From the NCBI GenBank assembly GCA_032622095.1, contig CP136065.1, forward strand, positions 25,679,141 to 25,743,140: a DNA stretch of 64,000 bases, written 5' to 3'. Position 1 is the first letter of the stretch, and each line of letters opens with the position of its first letter. Source of the stretch: Siphonodentalium dalli (lineage: Eukaryota > Mollusca > Scaphopoda > Gadilida > Siphonodentaliidae). Under the pieces are notes generated by a model. That model was given only the letters and a program-made list of their open reading frames with translations. It did no database searches and had not been told where the DNA came from. Both the position numbers and the translations under genes were made by a program. Shown here one piece after another: positions 11,246-22,435 of the stretch.

Positions 11246-11821
11246 GAGCAGCCAAAATAACATAATAGAAAATAATAGTTAACCTCTCAAACTTTGTTTC
11301 TCAATCACTAGCTGATGATATTCGATATGCAGTGAAGATGATGATATGTGAAATTCAAGAGTTTTCGCTTAATAGATTCCAGAGAAATTCTTCATGTCTT
11401 GTACTTCTTGTCTGAATTTTTGCAAAACGTACATAAATGCCTTAACCTTGTTTGTTTCATTGGACATTTTGAATAGTATTTTCTGATGACGACGGAGAAG
11501 GAAATTAATGGTAATCCTTGTAGCCCTGCGTCAAGTACGCGTGTATAATTGGAGTCTCTGCAACCCAAACTATTGAACACTTCTCCCGACTTGTTCACGA
11601 ATCCGTTTAGATATCTTGATAGGATTCGCATCATTAGTGGAGATATTGACTCAGCGGAGAGCTTTTCATGTTGTTATATGAGAATCATCTCGCATTGGAA
11701 TCGTCTAACGTTACGGCCACATTCACATGCAACAACAAATTTAAAAGCAAATTTGCCCTGAATTTGCCTCGGATTTTTTCGAGATAATTCATTGCAGAGG
11801 GGCAGAATTTTAGAATATCAG
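11246..11821. other. Spacer with unrecognised overlapping ORFs
   Basis: ORFs of 70-80 codons on both strands (11392-11761) show no domain I recognise. Confidence 0.4.
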
Positions 11822-12065
11822 AGAATCGTGCACTCTCTTAATTGTTATGCATGATACATAGAAAGGGGTCCGTTGTTTTCGATCACTTCGGGAAGACCTT
11901 TCACATATTATAGTATGAGTACAAGAAAACTATTGTTCAAGAACATTTTATACCGACGTGTAATTAATATTTGGTCAGTATATTCTCGGACAAAATATAT
12001 AAAGTAAATGCGGACAGAGTAATACGCCCTGTCACTAATTCGCGGCCATATTTGATATGTCAGGT
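11822..12065. repeat. Dispersed repeat, close copy of 36620-36887
   Basis: About 245 bp, from the GTGCACTCTCTTAATTGTTA block to CTAATTCGCGGCCATATTTG, matches 36629-36877 at roughly 90% by eye. The 36.6 kb copy carries an extra 15 bp near 36757. Both keep an open minus-strand frame (SDRAYYxVRIYFIYFVREYT). With two copies only, that is weak evidence for coding. Confidence 0.85.
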
Positions 12066-12070
12066 CCTGT

Positions 12071-12199
12071 TCCGTGGTTTTAGTGTTACAGGTCAATGTT
12101 TTGGAGTAGCATTCCATATATGGAAGTCATGAAAAATTCAAAAGATCCATATATGGAAATGCTACTCAAAACTTTGACCAGTAGCACTAATACCACGGA
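12071..12199. mobile_element. Imperfect palindrome, 129 bp (hairpin MITE)
   Basis: TCCGTGGTTTTAGTG on the left mirrors CACTAATACCACGGA on the right. Inner blocks GGAGTAGCATTCCATATATG and its complement follow, leaving a short loop near 12130. It abuts the dispersed repeat ending at 12065. Confidence 0.8.
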
Positions 12200-12311
12200 A
12201 CCGGATCTGGAAGAACCTCTGAAACCACGGAACGGAGCTGGATGAATCCAATACGGCCGCGACTCAGTGATCTCGCGTATTAAGTGCAAACCCGCAAATA
12301 TGTCAACTTAA

Positions 12312-12832
12312 AGGCACGGGCGGCGTTCGTTTAGAAATATTCATATTTGTTCAAATCGCCATCAACAGAAGGAATATTAAAATATATATAGTTTTGTTCA
12401 TATGCCAAACATAATCAGTGCGTAAATAGTATATTGTCGTCAAGGCGCACGATGGTGTATACGTAAACAAGAACCTGCTCGTGTTATAGAAGTTTTGCTT
12501 CTGTTTAGATAACACAGCGCAATTTTATTGGTTAATCATACACAAATGATATAAACGCTCTTTATTATTTCCATATCAGGAAAAATAGTAAGAAATAACG
12601 CTCGTTATGTTTACCATATCCGGATCTGAACACAAGCCAGGTTCTGTAACGTTTTTTGCTCTTGTTTACACAACAAAGGAAAAACATTTGATAAAACATA
12701 CTGTTTATGCCATATTTCTGATTGGTAGAAGAACAAGGTTTGTCTATATTTGACTATTCTTTATGTTTATGGTGGTTTTTGACGGAGGTGAATATTTTAT
12801 CAGCATACCCACCACCAACACCGCCCGTATCT
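12312..12832 (-). mobile_element. TTAA-flanked MITE (family A), 521 bp
   Basis: TTAA (12308-12311) then AGGCACGGGCGGCG at the left. At the right, CACCGCCCGTATCT precedes TTAA (12833-12836). The orientation matches the nested copy at 10038. It contains the uninterrupted GGTTAATCA site that is occupied in the 9742 copy. Confidence 0.92.
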
Positions 12833-12885
12833 TTAATTGGGAGGAATTTGTATATTACCGAAAGTTCACAAACCACTCACGTGCT

Positions 12886-13206
12886 TCAGTGTGTTTCAGG
12901 AAATAAAGATTCAATAAAATCAACAAAAATAGATGTTTTAAACATTTCATAACTTCTTCCAGCGAGGACATGTTTTCCACATATCAATAGCCTTGTCATT
13001 CCTGTCCTCTTTGATTCATCCGTAAATTCATATAGATAAAACAGACATTGGCATAGGGGAGAGTTTGGAAATATTTTCAAACACGCATGATATTGTTTTT
13101 GCCTTTGTTGTAATTTTTTAGATCCACCAAACCTTGACTCAATTTGGTTTCTATTTTCGACAATTTTATCCGACAATTGTTTGACACCCACCCCTAATAG
13201 TATCAC
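12886..13206 (-). CDS. Unrecognised 106-codon ORF
   Basis: Starts at an ATG at 13206. The product is rich in Lys, Gln and Cys and includes KKLQQRQKQYHACLKIFPNS. The amino-acid mix is protein-like, but no family, membrane segment or splice signal was recognised, and its 3' end runs close to a MITE. A chance ORF is as likely as an exon. Confidence 0.2.
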   Translation of the reverse strand: MILLGVGVKQLSDKIVENRNQIESRFGGSKKLQQRQKQYHACLKIFPNSPLCQCLFYLYEFTDESKRTGMTRLLICGKHVLAGRSYEMFKTSIFVDFIESLFPETH

Positions 13207-13488
13207 TTAGTAAGTTTGTGTCAGATGGTCTATGAAGCCGTAAGTGCATGTTGCCAGCTGAGTCATCTTCCTCGGTTTAAAAAAAATACGACATGACTAT
13301 TTTTTTTTCAGACCAATTTATCATATCTGAGTTTAAATTGTACTTAGATTGATATTTATTTTTCAATAATGGCTTCCTCCGTTCCAAATAGTTTTAAAGG
13401 CACACGTAGCACACATGCTATCAGCGCAGGATGGAGATTACTGTATGAAATTAGTCAACTAATAACACGTAAATTAATACATATACAT
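13207..13488. other. AT-rich spacer
   Basis: Contains a TTTTAAAGGCAC string (13390-13401) that resembles a TTAA-MITE terminus, but no partner end was found. Confidence 0.4.
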
Positions 13489-13562
13489 ATATCTGAAAAT
13501 GTGGGAACTCTGTGATTATGTCCCTAGGGACATAATCACAGAGTTCCCACATTTTTCAGATA
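13489..13562. repeat. Near-perfect 74-bp palindrome with no spacer
   Basis: The sequence is self-complementary about the centre TCCCTAGGGA (13521-13530). The arms differ only by one A/T in a homopolymer run. It would extrude as a 36-bp hairpin. Confidence 0.95.
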
Positions 13563-13699
13563 TGACGAATTATGAGAAATTTAAATTTATTATGAAGAAT
13601 GAACACAAAGCAACCATTAATGTTATATGTGACATGATCCGGTCTTTCTTCACCGCTCGGGATTCCAATAAAAGCTAGTCAATTGATAATTTATAACTG

Positions 13700-13896
13700 A
13701 TGAATTAAATTTTACGATGAAAAGAGAAAAAAGAAATTCGTTAGGAAACTACATTGTACGTGTATATGCATATATGTTACTCATCTAATATATATAGTTA
13801 CTTTTTGTCAAATTATATGTATTTTATTCATGTTTGCAACTGCCCATTTGGGTGTATTTTGCATTAAAATCTTATCTTATCTTATCTTATCTTACA
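13700..13896 (+). mobile_element. Putative LINE 3' tail ending in (TCTTA)n
   Basis: GGGTGTATTTTGCATTAAAA is followed by five TCTTA units (about 13870-13896). The same kind of tail follows ATTAAAACGTA at 17083 and 21201. Short tandem tails of this sort are typical of CR1/L2-type non-LTR elements. No coding region is attached here. Confidence 0.5.
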
Positions 13897-14049
13897 GTGA
13901 TATGCGATTCATACCGGTCGATAGCCCCGTTCACCGCATTGACTATTCACAATTAATCACATTATTGACTTGCTAGGGTGCGTTGAAAATTGAAAAGTTT
14001 GTACTCAGGCGCTATGCCACCTTGTGTGGTGTGGCACACCACTAGCATC
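13897..14049. other. Spacer
   Basis: Nothing recognised. Confidence 0.4.
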
Positions 14050-14308
14050 GCCGAAAATTTCAAAGAAATCGACCATACAAATCCATAGAAAACATCGTCT
14101 GAACTGCGCTCAATTGCAAATATTTACATCTCGATTCGGGACACAACACAAATGATTTCGCCATCGAGAGTCATTGCGTTTAATTGACTAATAAGAGTGA
14201 CGGTGTGTGTTGTCTATTTGGATTAATGTTCGTAAAAAATAACTACTTTGAGCAAGATTATTCTGAATTTCTAATTGATCACCTACCTGTGTTTCACACC
14301 ACTTTCAG
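14050..14308 (-). mobile_element. Dispersed element carrying one minisatellite-type unit (copy 2, antisense)
   Basis: Read on the minus strand from 14308, it begins AAAGTGGTGTGAAACACAGG, then the GTGATCAATTAGAAATTCAG unit remainder, then CTTGCTCAAAGTAGTTATTT, matching 33727-33975 for about 250 bp. Only one 55-bp unit is present. Confidence 0.85.
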
Positions 14309-15142
14309 AAAATTTAACGATACATGTTCTTAACAGCATCAGTTTACCCCGCTATAGCAGAATAGCAATTCAACAGAACCCACCAACATCATAGAAAATT
14401 ACCAGGACCACTTGTCCATGGGTGCTATACTCAAACCGTACCAAAAAACCTTTGACCTATGGGAACTATTAACATCAGTGTAACCGTCTGTACTCATCCG
14501 TGTTACACGGCGACTATAATACGGCGATGAACTGGTCTATACAGGAGCGTGTGTGCACGAGTTATCGGCTCAGACTAACACCAGCGCTGTAAAGTTTTCA
14601 GATAATCGTAGGAGATTGTACAGACGAGGAACATGTCTGTGTGACAGTGTAGATTGTTCGCCGATTCGACAGAGACTGATATTGAGTGACAGATTGGAAT
14701 TCCCATTAAGACACGACCTATCGGTTGGATCGTTTAAAAGCCCAACTAGGATTAAACCACGACAGTTCAATATATAGCGAGATATCCGCAGAGTCAGAAC
14801 TCTTGAAGTTTTCACGAATGAAGGAACTTACATATTACGTGTATTCTCATCAAGAAAATATATACTACTCAAACACTTACATGTAGAGATTCGAGGATTC
14901 CGTTACATATAATGAACACTATGTTCGGATGTCCCAGACTCGAAGTGCCTCAGAAATACCCTTCCTGTTTGACGATGTATTTGTTAATATCGATTCGGAT
15001 TCAATTCGACTAAAAGGATTTTAAGCTGTGTGTTCTACACATGTCAATTACGAGAGGAGTCGAGAGGAACAATTCATATCAAATTCCAACCAGGCGCACC
15101 ATTCTAGACGAAGGTTTGGTAATTTAGCCCAGGACACCGACC
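14309..15142 (+). other. Upstream region of the receptor gene
   Basis: Probably holds the promoter and 5' untranslated sequence. An in-frame TAG at 15125-15127 lies 18 bases before the receptor ATG. A weak acceptor-like TTTAGCCCAG ends at 15132. ORFs at 14553-14815 on both strands are unrecognised. No convincing TATA box was assigned. Confidence 0.4.
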
Positions 15143-15886
15143 ATGTTCTTCGTTAACGACTCCAGTTCTGTATACCCGAACACGACCGTTCAATCCAGCA
15201 ATGTGTCAGCTGCTAGCGACGAAAGTTACGAAACATTCGATGGCACAAAAATAACAATAATAGTGATGTACAGCCTTATTATTGTGACTTCACTCATCGG
15301 AAATTTGATGGTCATATCTATCATAGCAACGAAACGCCATATGAAATGCGTCACAAACTTCTTCATAGCTAGTTTAGCAACAAGTGACATGCTCATGGGT
15401 ATATTCTGTGTGCCGTTCACGTTCATCTCGAACCTAGTAACACAGGATTGGCCGTTTGGGGAGTTCTTGTGTCCCGTCGTGACTTACCTACAAGCTGTGG
15501 TGGTATTCCATAGTGCCTTCGTTTACATAACAATAAGTTTGGAGAGATATGTTGCTATTATCTACCCTTTTAAACCTCGTCTCAGGAAGCGTTACAGCTT
15601 GATCATCATAGCCGCCTGTTGGATACTATCGTTATTAGCTCCCCTGCCAACAGCTGTGACGTCACACGTTAAGATCTACACGCACGATGACAACACGAGC
15701 GTATCTTTTTGTCAGGAAGACTGGGAATTTACATCTCAAACGTTCGCATACAGCATCTCTATCATGCTCATGCAGTACTTTATTCCGCTCATTGTTCTTG
15801 TGTTTACATACGCTAGAATTGTCCACGTGGTCTGGATGAAGGACGTCGGTCCGACTGATCCAACCGCAGAAGACCCCAAGAAAAAG
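15143..15886 (+). CDS. Class A neuropeptide GPCR (RYamide/luqin/NPY-like), first coding exon
   Basis: This exon encodes 248 residues of a rhodopsin-type plasma-membrane receptor that would couple an extracellular peptide to G proteins. The N-terminus has three N-glycosylation sites (N5, N13, N20). TM1 (about 37-62) carries GN with N54 (1.50). TM2 (72-95) has LATSD with D82 (2.50). C110 in TM3 pairs with C190 in loop 2. ERY at 134-136 is the DRY-box variant. TM4 has W160 (4.50). TM5 (201-231) has QYFIPL with P215 (5.50). The CQEDW loop and FTYARI..VVW segment favour the RYamide/luqin/NPY/PrRP receptor group; subtype is uncertain. An in-frame TAG 18 bases upstream supports this ATG. The exon ends in loop 3 (PKKK) at AAG/GTGAGT, phase 0. 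TM6, TM7 and the tail are missing and must lie in a later exon; the family is usually 380-450 residues. Confidence 0.95.
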
Positions 15887-15892
15887 GTGAGT
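15887..15892 (+). promoter_or_regulatory. Splice donor of the receptor exon
   Basis: AAG followed by GTGAGT matches the eukaryotic donor consensus. Reading through gives 23 further codons (VSVISFNN onward) then a stop. These do not resemble TM6, so they are intronic. Confidence 0.93.
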
Positions 15893-16484
15893 GTGATTAG
15901 TTTTAACAATATTTTATTTATCCTGTATATGTACTTACATTGGTGCATACATCAATAATCACCAATAGCGTAATGCTAAATATCGCTGGCCGAGGATAAC
16001 GGGATCTGACCGAAAGTATAATACAAATGCTTAATTATATGGGTCATCTCAGAGTTTTGTCAGTTGTAATTTTTCATAGGAGTATACATTGTTGTCATCG
16101 AATGCTTAATGTGTAAGAGTATATGCTTCTGCGTACACACATATGCGAGATATTCAGAAGTTCAACCCGTGCTATTATTTCATGCACATTCCATGTGCTA
16201 TTTGACAGACCATGCAGTATCTCGTTCGGTGCAAGCTGACATAAATCAGGACGGCCAGAGCACCCTGCTCAGTGGGATTGGGTCGGTTTGGTTTTCAGGA
16301 GTTTTCAGGAGTTCAGCGTCATTGATTTGGGCTCTCTTGATAAGTAGTGCAAGATTAGTAAGCGTTCGTTTATTACCGCTTTTAAAAAGGTCATTAGTGA
16401 CGTGTAGAACCAAAACCTATATTGTTTTATGGCGCGACAAATCACACAAACGTACAAACCAACTCTGATCTGTGCAACGATCTC
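15893..16484 (+). other. Receptor intron, proximal part
   Basis: No TM6-like sequence (no CWxP motif) was seen. A 119-codon ORF (16109-16468) is unrecognised. Confidence 0.5.
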
Positions 16485-16560
16485 GCATTACTGGTAGCGA
16501 GATTAAATTTCCTAATAGCTCTAAATTATTATTTGATAGGGGTATAATAATTTTTGTAAA
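16485..16560 (+). repeat. Diverged copy of a repeat also at 17185 and 21308
   Basis: GTAGCGAGATTAAATTTCCT then TAGGGGTATAATAA resembles ATAGCGGGATTAGATTTCCC then CAGGGGTATGATTA in the duplicated block. Confidence 0.6.
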
Positions 16561-16779
16561 ACCGCTCCGGGCCACTGCTCTCCGCCCTAAATGCGTGACA
16601 AGTGAACGAGGAATCAGGTAACTTCGCAAAATTGGGTCACTGTTCCATTATCCCCCATATTTTAAACTGACATGGCTCATTCGAGCCTCCAAATTTTGTC
16701 TACGTAATTTGGAGGGACGGATACGATATGTCGATAAATGGTCTTACGATTGTTTTCTTATGCTATCCTCGATGGTTTT

Positions 16780-17105
16780 TGGTCACCTGTTAGTGCCGGA
16801 CAACTCCTTTACAGTCTCATACCCTGTATAATCGCCATACTCATGCTTGGCATTGGTCAACTGCGGAAGTGGTAATGTACCATATGGTACCTCACATCCT
16901 TCCGCAGGTGACCTATGTCCAGTAATAAATCAAATAATTTGATATTCTACATCTTTACAATTTGTGTTAATCTGTTACTTGTTACATGTATATCACATAT
17001 ATACCATGTATTCCTGTTTATTTTGTATGTATACATGTAGGTTGTCCTACATCAATATGTGTCTTAAAGACAATTAAAACGTATCTTATCTTATCTTATC
17101 TTATG
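16780..17105 (+). mobile_element. Putative LINE 3' end with hairpin and (TCTTA)n tail
   Basis: A hairpin at 16861-16907 (CTGCGGAAG pairing with CTTCCGCAG, inner GTACCATATGGTAC palindrome) is followed by an AT-rich 3' region and AATTAAAACGTA(TCTTA)n ending near 17105. A 3' stem-loop followed by a short tandem tail is the arrangement expected of L2/CR1-like LINEs. No ORF is attached. Confidence 0.45.
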
Positions 17106-18072
17106 CCAGGTGTGATTTTCGCTAACCCTACATGATTGTTACCTGGTCAGACACCCACTTACCACTCATTGGTTACCTATAAAAAACATGATAGCGGGAT
17201 TAGATTTCCCTATATATAGCTCCAATTATTATTGGACAGGGGTATGATTACAACTTCCAAGGTTTAATTAAGATATACGTGACGAAACATGTTAAGTACT
17301 AACACCGAATTGGTGTTTATTTAATAAAGTTATTCCACTCGATGCCAATAACATAAATGAAGCGTTGCACAATAATACACAGATGCCTTCTGCAATTTTG
17401 AAACCCCGCCAGACACATAATACTCTTTATTCATATAAAACAATCCCATATATATACTTGGAATATTATTATCTTTTTCCGCTCTGGCACTTCTCCTTCG
17501 GAGATATAACGCATCATCAACAGCCAGATATTTTTAACGCATGTTGATTAATAGTTACAAGGACGCGGTTAGAGGGTCCCCGTTGGGTGAGCCCACCTTG
17601 GTACCTCCAATTGCATCCCTCGAACCAGACTGAAAATTCCAAGTCAGAAAATTGCATCTTACTGATTGTCATTTCTGTCCAAACATTTTACCGAAAGTGG
17701 GTAAATTTCAGACTATTGAATAGTTGGGCCAAAGTTGGCGACGAGACACCCACGTGAGACACCATCAAACTCCCGTCACCACATCCCCGAATACACGCAA
17801 GCATCTCATGTCGTGCATTTAAGTATGCTCGGTCAACGATTTCAAACAATGCATACATATTATATATACACACATCAATACCTAATCAAGAATGAAATCT
17901 AAGATTTGTTAATCACTGTCATTAAAAAGCATTCTTAAATATGTTGGGACACTTGAACAGAGCTAATTATGACAGCGGAGTGGTAGAATTGATTCCCGTA
18001 ACGCTGCGCATGTACCTATTGTCCGTATGTCCAATACCCGGAAAGTGGGATATTCGTCAGTGAATATACAGA

Positions 18073-18415
18073 AGACAACGATTCAATCGTAAGTGGAGGA
18101 ATCGGGCCCGACAAAATCATGGATAGTTTGTTCACACGATTGCGATGTCGTCGTATACGATAATATCGTGGGTTGTTCGTGAGCATGTGATTGACTACCC
18201 TACGATCTTTCCAGCTACGATTTTTACGTAAACACGACTGCGATTACCTTGCAAGTGGAGGTAACCAAGGTTACGCTACGGTTTCGCATCTAAAAACAAA
18301 CAGTGCTTGATATTATTTTTTTGACTTGAAATCTTGACGTGAGCATGCACAGTCAAACTATCGGTTACTTCCTACGACGGAAATCGTTCCACTTACGGTT
18401 GAATCGTAGTCGTCT
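18073..18415. mobile_element. MITE with 25-bp inverted ends (in copy 1)
   Basis: AGACAACGATTCAATCGTAA at the left mirrors TTACGGTTGAATCGTAGTCG at the right, followed on both inner sides by GTGGA. Length is 343 bp. The ORF at 18339-18575 runs across its right end and is not regarded as a gene. Confidence 0.75.
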
Positions 18416-19019
18416 GAACGTTCGCACAGGCCGATCAGCATTACGAGAAGTCTGGAATCAGTGCATCAGAATTTACTGGACCTCCCTCTTTAATTATTTA
18501 CGAGCAATACTTATTACAGTTCCAAAGCAAGTATCGAATATCAGACGATATTTCACAGATAACATCTCTAGATAATTATCTCTAAGCATGTCAATAATCC
18601 TTCAAAATCCCATCTAAAGCCTTTATTTCGCTCAGTACCGGGTTAGTTTAAACGTGTTTAATCCCAATCAAACATTAATCATTACTTACATCCAGTTTAT
18701 AATAATCATGAAAGAGAATTGGATTTGGCAGTAAGCTAAAAAGCTTTTTGGTGTCATCTCCTATATATAATGATATGAATGAATGGATGATGGCGTGAAG
18801 TTACCCGAGTACATGTAGTGATTGTGCGTGTTTGTGTTTACAAATATATAACAAAAATTTGTGTCATACTTTTTGTTATAATTTGTTTTGTCATGGGGTC
18901 TGACACCCACTCGCCTGAGTTCTCTTGAGTACATAGTCTAGTCGGTGAAAGTTTAACAATAATATGTAATTGTTTTGTTCTATAATAAATGGACTTGGTG
19001 ATTTGGGTTGAACCTATTA

Positions 19020-19532
19020 ATTAGTAGTATGAATTTCTGTACTTGGGCGAATATGGAAATGTTTCCTCTAATGATAGATCATTTGAGCCTTGCAGTAATG
19101 TTTTTGTTTTGAAGCTTGTGTTCATTTCCACAAAACACACGGATCTTTTGGCCTCGTATAAGGGAGAGTAATGAAGGAAGTGGGCTACAGTTTCAATTTC
19201 ACCACAAACACACAGGGGGTATACTCAAAGGTGATTATGATGCAGGTCATAATTCAGGTTGGTGCCGCCTAGACGTAGCCGACAGTGATATACCTGGCTT
19301 TGTCGCGTGTACGCGAATTGTCATTTATCGTGGTCTCCCAGTCTGATGGATTGAATTTAACAATCCATCTCTCTGACCATTCCCGAATCTTGTCTGTATC
19401 AGAGTTCATTATTTCGGATGCCAATGTGGGATCTCCAGCTGCCAGTACAGGGTTGAAGTATTGCTTAGACATATTCATGCTTGCACATCGGAATACTAAA
19501 ATGAAATCGAACTCTATAAAAGGGATAATCAA
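19020..19532 (-). pseudogene. LINE reverse transcriptase remnant, internally deleted (in copy 1)
   Basis: On the minus strand the ORF 19532-19269 contains DPTLASEIMNSDTDKI then EWSERWIVKFNPS, the conserved non-LTR RT segment just after the catalytic palm. After about 60 bases another frame gives LRLGGTNLNYDLHHNHL, a stop, then CVCGEIETVAHFLHY, the C-terminal cysteine motif of Jockey/CR1-like elements. Roughly 150 residues between the two blocks are missing, and stops and frameshifts are present, so it is dead. The plus-strand ORFs here are shadows. Confidence 0.8.
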
Positions 19533-19926
19533 TGTTCAATGAGGGTAAACTGCGAACCAAATAATTCATTCGAAAATTAGAAGTATATTTGGGTTGATTT
19601 GAATGCTTAATCATATCTTAGGTTTCTCCCCGATGCGCTCCATGCATATGTTACAAAATGGGCATGCTTATACTGAATGTATACTAAATACTAAATGTAT
19701 ACTAAATCCGGCCATTTATGGGATCATCTCCTAGTATAATCAACAGAATATTTTCAACAAATGAATGAATTTGAGCCATGAATTTGTGAACATTTCATGG
19801 CCGCGATTGCATTATTTTCTATCCTTGTAACTCTATTCGTTCTTTAATTTCACACAAACTAGTATATATCGGAGGGAGGAATGCGGCGTTATGGTGTCAC
19901 CGATGATAGGTATTTTAAAAATATCT

Positions 19927-20057
19927 GTAAAACAAATTTGCTCAAAGCGGATTTTAATGGATTTTGGACGTTATAGAAGATATATTCCTCTTAAAATGGA
20001 ATAAAGACCAACTTAGTCGAAATGCGTTCTAGGTCAAACCTTTTATCGATCAGACTA
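19927..20057 (-). mobile_element. Solo end of the foldback family (in copy 1)
   Basis: GCTCAAAGCGGATTTTAATG through ATCGATCAGACTA matches the outermost 130 bp of the right arm of the 3962-8243 element, ending at the same terminal CAGACTA. The matching left end was not found. Confidence 0.85.
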
Positions 20058-20259
20058 TAGTAGTTCTCTTGGGCACACTGCTTGCGATGCTTAACATCGA
20101 TATGAACCTTTCATTTCTTCACTTACCACTAAGGTGGGATTTGAGTTGACTGAGCGAATAGACACAGAGTAAGGTATGATAGTTTGTGGCATGTCGCTGT
20201 ATAAACCTGACATTGGCGTTAGTCCTGTCAAGGCTAGTCCAATTCAACACAATACATAC

Positions 20260-20301
20260 CTTCGAGTATTCTCTTGTCGTGCTATCCTTGGTCTCCGCCA
20301 T
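20260..20301 (-). CDS. Candidate 14-codon initial exon (in copy 1)
   Basis: ATG at 20301 opens MAETKDSTTREYSK and is followed directly by AAG/GTATGT, a strong donor. Without splicing the frame runs to 60 codons. The duplicate at 24665 starts MTETKDS. No downstream acceptor or further exon was identified and no family is recognised. Equally it may be a chance ATG and donor. Confidence 0.2.
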
Positions 20302-20473
20302 TGATTTATTCGGTCCACTTTAACATCCGTTCTTTATTTTATATTGTACCTTCAATATAGGATGTATACTCATATTCGTTCTTGATCATTCGCTAGAAAC
20401 GGGTCGACAAGACCTTTGTGCAACCGACGATGAACACAATGGGGTTCATTCGAATCCGTGTGCTTGCTCTTGA

Positions 20474-20733
20474 AGGCACGGACGGCGTTCGTTGCAGAAA
20501 TATTCATATTTGTTCAAATCGCCATCAACGGAAGGAATGTTAAAAAATATATAGTTTTGTTCATATGCCAACCATAATCAGCGCGTAAATAGTATATTGT
20601 CGCCAAGACGTACGATGGTGCACGTAAACAAGAACCTTCTCGTGTTACAGAAGTTTTGCTTCTGTTTACATAACATAGCGCAATTCTATGGATTAATCAC
20701 ACACAAATGATATAAACGCTCTTTAATATACAT
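20474..20733 (-). mobile_element. TTAA MITE family A, half element (in copy 1)
   Basis: TTGA then AGGCACGGACGGCG and the GAAATATTCATATTTGTTCA half matches 12312 onward for about 250 bp, then stops at AACGCTCTTTA. The other half is missing. The flanking TTAA has mutated to TTGA. Confidence 0.85.
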
Positions 20734-21110
20734 TACATATGTGTTTGATAACTGTTTTTATTTTTATCTTAAAATACCAAAACAAAAACAAAAACAAAAA
20801 CAAAAAAATTCTAATGCAAATACTCATTGTTGATCATATTCTATCTGTTATACTGTTTGGATCACTAATTAAGCACCTTAGTCTCATCAATATATTTCAT
20901 TTCAATTTTACTTGTTTCCCGATCTTTCCCCATTTTACCCCCCTTTTCGTGTTATTTTTAGCTTGTTACCTTTTGCCATTTTACCCCTTTTTTCACTGTT
21001 AGCATTTTTTAGTATGTTATCACCCACAATTTACCAGTAACTTTTAAATATTTTTTTCGATTTGTAATTTTATGCGCTTTTGTATTTCTTAGTAACGTCT
21101 CACTTATAGT
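20734..21110. other. AT-rich tail of copy 1 with (AAAAC)n
   Basis: Contains an AAAAC simple repeat (20768-20806) that differs in copy 2, then T-rich sequence. The 87-codon ORFs here and at 25092 are low-complexity and unrecognised. Confidence 0.5.
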
Positions 21111-21493
21111 TTTTCACATATATACCATGTATTCCTGTTTATTTGTTATCTATACATGTAGGTTGTCCTACACCAATATGTGTCTTAAAGACAATTAAAA
21201 CGTATCTTATCTTATCTTATGCTGGGTGTGATTTTCGCTAACCCTACACTATTGTTACCTGGTCAGACACCCACTTACCAATCATTGGTTACCTATAAAA
21301 AAAACATGATAGCGGGATTAGATTTCCCTATATATAGCTCCAATTATTATTGGACAGGGGTATGATTACAACTTCCAAGGTTTAATTAAGATATACGTGA
21401 CGAAACATGTTAAGTACTAACACCGAATTGGTGTTTAATTAATAAATTTATTCTACTCGATGCCAATAACATAAATGAAGCGTTGCACAATAA

Positions 21494-21736
21494 CCGCAGG
21501 GCAGACGTCAAGGCTACAAGCAACAAAATACCTCCATAGGGAACAGTATTCACTCTAAGGTATGATGGCGATGAGTTAAGTCAAGGGTTCAAACGGTCAA
21601 TATTCGCTTAGAACGTCGACCAATGCACCATTCCGTAAAAAGGAAAGCACGCTTTTCGGTGATTGTTCTTAAGTAAAATCTTGCATTTTCACAACTGCAC
21701 CACTCTTCGCACACAAATCATCAGCCTAAAATACCC
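21494..21736. other. 238-bp segment present only in copy 2
   Basis: Copy 1 reads AATAATACACAGATGCC (17371-17387). Copy 2 has about 238 extra bases between AATAA and CAGATGCC. No clear inverted ends or target duplication were seen, so deletion from copy 1 is as likely as insertion in copy 2. Confidence 0.85.
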
Positions 21737-22435
21737 AGATGCCTTCTGCAATTTTGAAACCCCGCCAGACACATAATACTCATTATTCATATAAAACAAT
21801 CCCCATATATATACTTGGAATATTATTATCTTTTTCCGCTCTGGCACTTCTCCTTCGGAGATATAACGCATCATCAACAGCCAGATATTTTTAACGCATG
21901 TTGATTAGTACATGTAGTTACAAGGACGCGGTTAGAGGGTCCCCGTTGGGTGAGCCCACCTTGGTACCTCCAATTGCATCCCTCGAACCAGACTGAAAAT
22001 TCCAAGTCAGAAAATTGCATCTTATTGATTGTCATTTCTGTCCAAACATTTTACCGAAAGTGGGTAAATTTCAGACTATTGAATAGTTGGGCCAAAGTTG
22101 GCGACGAGACACCCACGTGAGACACCATCAAACTCCCGTCACCACATCCCCGAATACACGCAATCATCTCATGTCGTGCATTTAAGTATGCTCGGTCAAC
22201 GATTTCAAACAATGCATACATATTATATATACACACATCAATACCTAATCAAGAATGAAATCTAAGAATTGTTAATCACTGTCATTAAAAAGCATTCTTA
22301 AATATGTTAGGACACTTGAACAGAGCTAATTATGACGGCGGAGTGGTATAATTGATTCCCGTAACGGTGCGCATGTACCTATTGTCCGTATGTCCAATAC
22401 CCGGAAAGTGGGATATTCGTCAGTGAATATACAGA

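Larger units (their letters stand above)
16993..21111 (+). repeat. Tandem segmental duplication, copy 1 (4.12 kb)
   Basis: From TCACATATATACCATGTATT at 16993 to CTTATAG at 21110, this block is repeated directly at 21114-25463 with only a few percent of substitutions. Offsets between matched sites are 4121 at the start, 4118 at 17363, 4356 at 17381 and 4365 at 19269, so one large indel separates the copies. It lies within the presumed receptor intron. Confidence 0.95.
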
